Source: DUVT01 sp041675865 (lineage in GTDB: Bacteria > Bacillota_I > Bacilli_A > ML615J-28 > CAG-698). Taken from it: 22,259 bases of DNA. The notes below the pieces were generated by a model, which was given only the letters and a program-made list of their open reading frames with translations, made no database searches and was not told the DNA's origin. Position numbers and translations under genes: made by a program. This document shows positions 1-5,251 of this stretch, in pieces. The stretch lies in contig JBAYTA010000024.1 in assembly GCA_041675865.1 (NCBI GenBank), forward strand, positions 1 through 22,259, read 5' to 3'. Each line of letters starts with the position of its first letter. Position 1 is the stretch's first letter.

Positions 1-51
1 TGCAATATTTGGTATACTATTAAATATAATATTTAAATAAAGGGGAAGTAA

Positions 52-441
52 ATGTTTAAATTTAATCTTGATATGGGCACAATTATAATAATGCTTTTAT
101 TTATAAGTTTTTTCTATGCGACAGTCCGATTTCCTCTTTCCAAAAGAAACAAATTTTTTGGAATTAAAGTTCAAAAATCATTTGAATCTGAAGAGATCTG
201 GCATAAAATTCATGTGATTGCATCACTATGCACAATTCCTTTTCTTCTTATTTTTGGTATTTTGATATTTATAGAAGATTCATTTATACAACTTTTCTAC
301 GGTTTTCTTGCAACAATAATCCTTATAATCATTTATTTTATAATACCCGATGTTTCTACAAAAAAATATTTTAAGGAAAAAAAAGAGAAAGAAAAAAAAG
401 AATTAGAAGAACAAATAAAAAAAGAACAAGGCTGGAGATAA
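52..441 (+). CDS. SdpI-like small membrane protein
   Basis: 129 residues with three hydrophobic segments (about residues 8-25, 52-73 and 77-98). Between the first two is a stretch with KRNKFFGIK, a serine/glutamate-rich turn and EEIWHKIH. This matches the asparagine/phenylalanine-glycine-isoleucine and tryptophan pattern of the SdpI/YhfL C-terminal domain, known from the immunity protein against the SdpC toxin. Only that one domain is present, so this is a short relative and not a full SdpI. The last 25 residues are a lysine/glutamate-rich, probably helical, cytoplasmic tail. The ATG follows a GGGGAAG ribosome binding site. A terminator hairpin starts at the stop codon, so the gene ends its transcript. 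No toxin gene is visible nearby, so an immunity role is not supported by context. Family assignment is fairly likely; function is unknown. Confidence 0.65.
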   Translation: MFKFNLDMGTIIIMLLFISFFYATVRFPLSKRNKFFGIKVQKSFESEEIWHKIHVIASLCTIPFLLIFGILIFIEDSFIQLFYGFLATIILIIIYFIIPDVSTKKYFKEKKEKEKKELEEQIKKEQGWR

Positions 442-474
442 AAGTTCCTAGGTTAACTAGGGACTTTTCTTTTT
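441..474 (+). terminator. Rho-independent terminator after the SdpI-like gene
   Basis: An 11-bp stem (441-451 with 457-467, one G-T wobble) closes a 5-base loop and runs into a T-rich tract. It begins at the last base of the stop codon and separates this gene from the dacB operon. Confidence 0.85.
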
Positions 475-477
475 AAA

Positions 478-506
478 AAATATTCTTTAAAATTAATTCA
501 TATAAT
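478..506 (+). promoter_or_regulatory. Sigma-E-like promoter for dacB-spmA-spmB
   Basis: AAATATT at 478-484, then 14 bases, then CATATAAT at 499-506. Bacillus sigma-E promoters have K-M-ATATT, 13-14 bases, CATACAMT, so spacing and both boxes fit with one or two differences. The dacB-spmAB operon of B. subtilis is sigma-E dependent, which supports the reading. Caution: TATAAT lies inside the -10 box so sigma-A use is possible, the DNA is AT-rich, and the predicted start near 513 would put the ribosome binding site at the very 5' end of the message. Confidence 0.5.
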
Positions 507-523
507 GGAATAGAGGTAAAAGT

Positions 524-1540
524 ATGAAGAAATTTTTATTAGTATTTTTTTTATTTCTTGTTTCTTATACAATTAAAAATGTTAGTGCAAGCATAAATAT
601 TGATGCAGCAAGTGCAATCTTAATGGAGAAAGATACAAAAAGGATCTTATATGAAAAAAATATCCATAGTAGGTATTTAACTGCATCGATAGCAAAAATT
701 ATGACTGCGATTGTAGCAATAGAAAATGGAGAATTAGAAAATTATTATAAAGTTGATGGTGATACTATCAAACAAATTGGGAGTAGTATCTATTTAGGAT
801 TAGACCAAGAAGTTAAATTAATTGATTTAATTTATGGTTTAATGTTACGAAGCGGTAATGATGCAGCGTACTTAATTGCTGTTAGTGTAAGTGATAGCTT
901 AGATGAATTTGTTGATTTAATGAATGAGACAGCGAAAAAGATAGGCATGAAATCATCAAGTTTTTCAAACCCATCAGGCCTAGATGAACAAAATGCAAAT
1001 TATTCAACCGCTTATGATATGGCACTTTTAATGGCTTATGCTTTGAATAATGAAACTTTTAAAAAAGTAACTGGTTCAAGAAACTATACTAGTAAAACTA
1101 AATCTGGAGATCTTTTATATTTTGTGAATAAACATCGTTTAATTCAGTCAAAAGATTTTGTAACTGGTGGAAAAACTGGTTATACTGAAAGAGCAAAAAG
1201 AACTTTAGTTACTAGTGCTTATAAAGATAATATGGAATTAATTGTTGTAACCTTTAATTGTGGTAATGATTGGAATAGTCATTTAGCACTATTTGATTAT
1301 GGTTATCAAAATTATGAGATGAAGGTTTTTGCCAGAAGAGAAATCATTAAAGTCAATGATACATTCTATCTAACCCCATATTTAATTAATGATTTAAAAT
1401 ATCCAATAAAAGCAGATGATGAAGTTAAATATGTTATAAAATTATTAAAAAAACCAAGACAAGAACAAATAATAGGAAGAGCTGATATTTATTTAGACGG
1501 TAAACTAGTCCATTCAGTAGATATATATAGGTATTATTAG
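524..1540 (+). CDS. dacB: Serine-type D-Ala-D-Ala carboxypeptidase (DacB-like, PBP5*)
   Basis: 338 residues. A signal peptide (about residues 1-22, ending near VSA) exports the enzyme, which trims the terminal D-alanine from peptidoglycan stem peptides. The penicillin-binding active-site motifs are intact: S55-I-A-K58, S110-G-N112 and K217-T-G219, in the usual order and spacing of peptidase family S11. The C-terminal part (about 265-338) resembles the PBP5 beta-rich domain, with no clear amphipathic anchor. Its place directly before spmA and spmB, as in B. subtilis, argues for DacB, the mother-cell enzyme that lowers cross-linking of the spore cortex, and not the vegetative DacA. An AGAGGT ribosome binding site precedes the ATG, and the stop TAG shares its G with the spmA start. 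Family assignment is firm; the paralogue name rests on context. Confidence 0.9.
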   Translation: MKKFLLVFFLFLVSYTIKNVSASINIDAASAILMEKDTKRILYEKNIHSRYLTASIAKIMTAIVAIENGELENYYKVDGDTIKQIGSSIYLGLDQEVKLIDLIYGLMLRSGNDAAYLIAVSVSDSLDEFVDLMNETAKKIGMKSSSFSNPSGLDEQNANYSTAYDMALLMAYALNNETFKKVTGSRNYTSKTKSGDLLYFVNKHRLIQSKDFVTGGKTGYTERAKRTLVTSAYKDNMELIVVTFNCGNDWNSHLALFDYGYQNYEMKVFARREIIKVNDTFYLTPYLINDLKYPIKADDEVKYVIKLLKKPRQEQIIGRADIYLDGKLVHSVDIYRYY

Positions 1541-2115
1541 TGAATAAAATCTGGGTTTTAATAGTTTTTATTTGTATTGTTTATGGGGTTATAAGTGGTA
1601 ATACAGAAGAACTTGTTAGTGCAAGTTTAAATGTTCCAAAGGATACTTTAGAATTATTGATAAAAGTCGGTGGTTTAATAATATTTTATAATGGTCTATT
1701 TCAAATAGCAATTGATAGTGGTTTAATTAAAAAAGTTTCTAAATATATCTATCCGATTACTAGATTAATTTTTAAAGATATTAGTAAAGATAGTCTAGTT
1801 CATGAATATATAAGTGCAAATATAGTTGCAAATTTATTAGGTCTAGGGATTGCTTCAACTCCCATTGCTCTAAAAGCATTAACAGCTATGAAAGAGGAAT
1901 TACAAGATAAAAATAAACCATCAAAATCAATGGTTATATTAGTTATGATGAATATCTCCGCTTTCACAATCTTTCCGCTAACTATCTTAAGTGTTAGAAA
2001 GATTTATAATGCAAAGATAAATATTGAATTAATTCCTTTATTCATAATTATAAGTTTTATATTAACTGTTGTTTCGATTGTGATTGTGAAAATATGGGGT
2101 AAAGAATATGAATAG
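1540..2115 (+). CDS. spmA: Spore maturation protein A
   Basis: 191 residues of an integral membrane protein of the nucleoside-recognition (Gate) fold. About four to five hydrophobic segments are visible, and the family-typical stretch NLLGLGIASTPIALKAL lies near residues 96-112. Length and sequence match SpmA, which with SpmB is needed for spore core dehydration and heat resistance in Bacillus. The start is GTG at 1540, overlapping the dacB TAG stop by one base; the upstream AGG is weak, so translation is probably coupled to dacB. The 3' end overlaps spmB by 8 bases. No transported substrate is established for this family. Confidence 0.92.
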   Translation: MNKIWVLIVFICIVYGVISGNTEELVSASLNVPKDTLELLIKVGGLIIFYNGLFQIAIDSGLIKKVSKYIYPITRLIFKDISKDSLVHEYISANIVANLLGLGIASTPIALKALTAMKEELQDKNKPSKSMVILVMMNISAFTIFPLTILSVRKIYNAKINIELIPLFIIISFILTVVSIVIVKIWGKEYE

Positions 2116-2608
2116 TTCGTATTTAATCATTGCCTATATAATTCTTGTTTTATTGTTTGGGATATTTAATAAAGTAAATTGTTTTGAATCCTTCTCTATT
2201 GGCGTTAAAGATGGTACAAAAACTGTTGTAAACATGTTTACTTATATTATAGGATTTGTTTTTATGATTAAATTAATTGAAGCATCTGGGATATTAGTAT
2301 TTTTAGAGGAGACAATTTTTAAAAATACATTTTCGCCAGTAATGTTAGTTCAAATGTTAATTAGACCATTTTCAGGATCTAGTAGTTATGTTGTGATGTT
2401 AGATATCTATTCAACGCTAGGACCCGATAGTTTTGAAGGGTTATTAAGTACATTTATCCATACGATTAGTGATTCTTCAATTTATATGATAGTCTTTTAC
2501 TTTGCTGCTATAGGTATAAAAAAATATAAAGGTGTAATTACATTTGGACTAATTATAAATATTTTAGGTTACCTATTATCAATTCTTGCAATCTATATTT
2601 TTTTATAG
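2108..2608 (+). CDS. spmB: Spore maturation protein B
   Basis: 166 residues and largely hydrophobic, the second half of the SpmA/SpmB pair. The Gate-domain hallmark is the segment LIRPFSGSSSYVVMLD, about residues 85-100, followed by a GPDS turn and TFIHTISDSSIYMI. The family is normally about 170-180 residues, so this copy is complete. It starts within spmA (ATGAATAG overlap), downstream of a GGGGTAAAG ribosome binding site. The family acts in mother-cell or forespore membranes during core dehydration. Identity is secure from sequence and gene order. Confidence 0.92.
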   Translation: MNSSYLIIAYIILVLLFGIFNKVNCFESFSIGVKDGTKTVVNMFTYIIGFVFMIKLIEASGILVFLEETIFKNTFSPVMLVQMLIRPFSGSSSYVVMLDIYSTLGPDSFEGLLSTFIHTISDSSIYMIVFYFAAIGIKKYKGVITFGLIINILGYLLSILAIYIFL

Positions 2609-2653
2609 AATGAATAGTAATGATTTGTATAAAACTAATAATGGTGAAAATTT

Positions 2654-4303
2654 ATGAAAAAGGTTCTTTTTATTTTTTTAATACTATTTTTAAGTGCATG
2701 TAATGTTCACAATTATAATATAGAATTTTCTGAAAAAATAGTCTTTGATAGTACAAAAGATTTGTATTTTCCAACTCCAATAAAAAACAATTCAGTGTTT
2801 ATAGGGTTTAGGGTTGTGGAAGATAAAATGTATGAAAAGATCAAGTATAAAAAATATTATGGTAATAATGGTTTAGAAGTATATAAAAATAGTAATGAAA
2901 TTTATAAAGAGTTAAGTTATGATCTTTTAAAAAATCATCAATATAATGATAAACTTAAATTAAAAGCTGAGTATAGAAGTTTTAGTGATGAAGAATTATT
3001 CAAAATTAAAAAAACAAATGAATTATTAAATGTAATTACTGCTAATGAACTAGATGAATACCCAAGAGAAATAACAATTCCTGGTGTTTTAGAAGGTGTA
3101 GTAATAGATGAAATTGATAGCTTTGCATTTTATGGAATTGAAGAAATTGTCTTTGTAAATATAGATAATAAAATAGATTATGTAGGTAAATATGCTTTCG
3201 CAAATACCCATCTTTATAAGTTAGATTTCAATAAAAATGCAGATGAAACTGCATTTTCTAACACTTTACTTAATGGACAATCCTTTAAACCTTTAGAACT
3301 AAATTTTATTACTGATAGCATAAAAAAAGAAGTCTATATAAATGATAGAAAGTTTATTATAGAAATAGATTTAAATGGTGGTAAGATTATTGAAGAAGAA
3401 CTAGATTTAGGAATATCTAGACCTGTTTTAGAAAATCAAATATTTCTATCATATGAAAATGAATCAGGTAGAGTTATAGAATTTGGTGAAAACAATAATC
3501 ATTATAGATTTAGTTTAAAAGAATATTTTAGATATGGTCTGGGGTTTAATTATAAAATCAATTCTAAAGAAGTTAGTGATGAAATTTTTCGTTTTAAATA
3601 CTTAGAAGCAACTGATTCCTACGCACTTTATTTATTAGAAGATAATTTATATTTAAGTAAACTCATTTTACCAAGTATGTATAGGGGTAAGAAAATTACT
3701 GAAATCCGTGATTTTAATAATAAATATGTTAGTGAAGTTGTTGTAGGTGAATTTGTAGAAAAAATCAGTGACCTTTTTTCAACTCCTAATCTTAAGAAAA
3801 TTACTTTGCCAGAAAGTTTAATTGAAATATCAGCTTATGCATTTAGTTCTACTTTACTAACAGATATAAATTTACCTAAAAATATAAGAAAATTACAAGA
3901 AGGTGTGTTTGCATATACATTTATAAATAAATTTACTATTCCTGCTACACTCGATTATATTCACGGTTCAAGTTTTGCTAGATGTAAGGATATTAAATTC
4001 AATTCAAATAATAATGATTACATAGTCTCGAAAAATCAATCAAGAGTATATTACAAAGATTTAAATTATTTGGCTCTTTGTTCATCTAATTATGAATTAG
4101 AGATTATTGATTTAACGGGAGTAAAAGAAATAGGTGAAGGTGTATTTAGTTATTATAATATTTTAAGTTTTAAAAATTACGATTATTTAAAATATATCAA
4201 TGACAAGGCATTTTATAATTCATATATTGTAAGACCAAATATATTAGATGATCTAGATTATCTTAGTGATACTGCTTTTTTAGACGCAAGAATTAAAATA
4301 TGA
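2654..4303 (+). CDS. BspA-type leucine-rich-repeat lipoprotein
   Basis: 549 residues. A lipoprotein signal peptide ends in the lipobox L-S-A-C16, so the mature protein is probably anchored on the outer face of the membrane. Two regions (about 150-210 and 345-549) contain BspA/LRR_5 units of the form I-x-x-I-x-x-x-A-F or V-F, for example EIDSFAFYGI, EISAYAFSSTLLTDINLP and EIGEGVFSYYN. Between them, near residue 243, is an EIDLNGG turn that recalls the glycine-glycine motif of InlB-like B-repeats, but it is degenerate. BspA-type repeats mediate binding to proteins or surfaces; the ligand here is unknown. It starts 45 bases after spmB with no terminator between, so it may be transcribed with the sporulation operon. 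It ends with TGA. Confidence 0.8.
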   Translation: MKKVLFIFLILFLSACNVHNYNIEFSEKIVFDSTKDLYFPTPIKNNSVFIGFRVVEDKMYEKIKYKKYYGNNGLEVYKNSNEIYKELSYDLLKNHQYNDKLKLKAEYRSFSDEELFKIKKTNELLNVITANELDEYPREITIPGVLEGVVIDEIDSFAFYGIEEIVFVNIDNKIDYVGKYAFANTHLYKLDFNKNADETAFSNTLLNGQSFKPLELNFITDSIKKEVYINDRKFIIEIDLNGGKIIEEELDLGISRPVLENQIFLSYENESGRVIEFGENNNHYRFSLKEYFRYGLGFNYKINSKEVSDEIFRFKYLEATDSYALYLLEDNLYLSKLILPSMYRGKKITEIRDFNNKYVSEVVVGEFVEKISDLFSTPNLKKITLPESLIEISAYAFSSTLLTDINLPKNIRKLQEGVFAYTFINKFTIPATLDYIHGSSFARCKDIKFNSNNNDYIVSKNQSRVYYKDLNYLALCSSNYELEIIDLTGVKEIGEGVFSYYNILSFKNYDYLKYINDKAFYNSYIVRPNILDDLDYLSDTAFLDARIKI

Positions 4304-4343
4304 GCAAAAATAGTAGAATTAATACAAAAAATATAAATATAAC

Positions 4344-4371
4344 TTGAATTATTTTAAATATTTAATATAAT
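4344..4371 (+). promoter_or_regulatory. Sigma-A-type promoter for rluB
   Basis: TTGAAT at 4344-4349, a 16-base spacer, and TATAAT at 4366-4371. The predicted start near 4378 leaves a leader of only about 14 bases, beginning at the ribosome binding site. Confidence 0.55.
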
Positions 4372-4391
4372 ATAACTTGAGGAATTTTTTT

Positions 4392-5114
4392 ATGGAGAGA
4401 TTACAAAAAATAATAGCTAGAAGTGGACTTTGTTCTAGACGAAAAGCAGAAGAATTAATAAAGAATGGTGCAGTTGAAGTTAATGGTGTTGTAGTAACAG
4501 AATTAGGTTCAAAAGCTTCATATGAAGATATAATAAAAGTCAATGGCGAACAAATATTTGTTCAAGAGTTTATCTACTTAGTCATGAATAAACCGCGCGG
4601 TGTAATTTCTGCCGTTAATGACGATAAAGGAAGAGATACTGTTATTTCTATTTTACCTGGTGAACTAAGGAATAAAGGCTTATATCCTGTTGGTAGACTT
4701 GATTACGATACTAAAGGTGTAATACTGCTAACAAATGATGGTAGTTTTATGAATGAATTAGTTGGTCCTAATTCTAATTTAGAGAAAGAATATTTAGTAA
4801 GGCTTGATGGAATAATTTCTAAGGAAGAACTTAGATTGATGCAATATGGTGTAGAGATCGAAGGTTATAAAACTAGAAATTGTAGAACATATTTTCAATC
4901 TAAGGATATGAAAAATAATTCTTGTTTAGTGGGAATTGTTTTAAAAGAAGGTAAATACCATCAAGTTAAAAAAATGTTTAATGCAGTCGGTTATCCTGTT
5001 AAAAGGTTAACCAGAATTAGATTTGGAGAAATTAATACAGAAGGTCTTGCGGAAGGACAAGTGCGTGCACTTACCCCTCACGAAGTAAAAAGACTATTTG
5101 TACTCTCCAAATAG
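4392..5114 (+). CDS. rluB: 23S rRNA pseudouridine synthase (RluB family)
   Basis: 240 residues. An N-terminal S4 RNA-binding domain (about 1-48, opening MERLQKIIARSGLCSRRKAE) is followed by a pseudouridine synthase domain with MNKPRG near residue 65 and the catalytic motif GRLDYDTKG, where D104 is the nucleophile. The family isomerises a uridine in helix 80/90 regions of 23S rRNA (RluB position 2605 in E. coli numbering). The ATG at 4392 is preferred over an in-frame TTG at 4377 because the protein then begins exactly like other family members, and because the TTGAGGA containing that TTG serves as ribosome binding site 8 bases upstream. rluB follows spmB in B. subtilis too; here the LRR lipoprotein is inserted between them. 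Confidence 0.93.
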   Translation: MERLQKIIARSGLCSRRKAEELIKNGAVEVNGVVVTELGSKASYEDIIKVNGEQIFVQEFIYLVMNKPRGVISAVNDDKGRDTVISILPGELRNKGLYPVGRLDYDTKGVILLTNDGSFMNELVGPNSNLEKEYLVRLDGIISKEELRLMQYGVEIEGYKTRNCRTYFQSKDMKNNSCLVGIVLKEGKYHQVKKMFNAVGYPVKRLTRIRFGEINTEGLAEGQVRALTPHEVKRLFVLSK

Positions 5115-5197
5115 ATAGTAATGATAGGATTGAACATTTGTGTTTGGGATGAAAAATTACAAAAATTCTTAAAAATCGCAAGTTTTTTAAGAAATGA

Positions 5198-5226
5198 TTG
5201 AGTTTTTAAAGTTTCTATGGTATAAT
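5198..5226 (+). promoter_or_regulatory. Strong sigma-A promoter (extended -10) for the cmk-S1 gene
   Basis: TTGAGT at 5198-5203, a 17-base spacer, TATAAT at 5221-5226, with an extended -10 TGG just before it (5218-5220). A 10-bp AT-rich inverted repeat (5166-5175 with 5184-5193) lies just upstream and has no T-tract of its own. Confidence 0.8.
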
Positions 5227-5251
5227 AGGGAGATAATTTTAGAGGTGCGAT

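Noticed and set aside
4301..4303. TGA read as tryptophan (mycoplasma code)
   Set aside because: Tryptophan is TGG in the conserved proteins checked, and TGA at 4301 and 15078 sits at natural protein ends, the latter directly before a terminator.
4377..4391. TTG start for rluB, adding MRNFF
   Set aside because: The bases form the ribosome binding site of the ATG at 4392, and family members begin at MERLQK.
5166..5193. AT-rich hairpin before the cmk promoter as a terminator for rluB
   Set aside because: A 10-bp stem exists but it is almost all A-T and lacks a following T-tract, so termination is not convincing.
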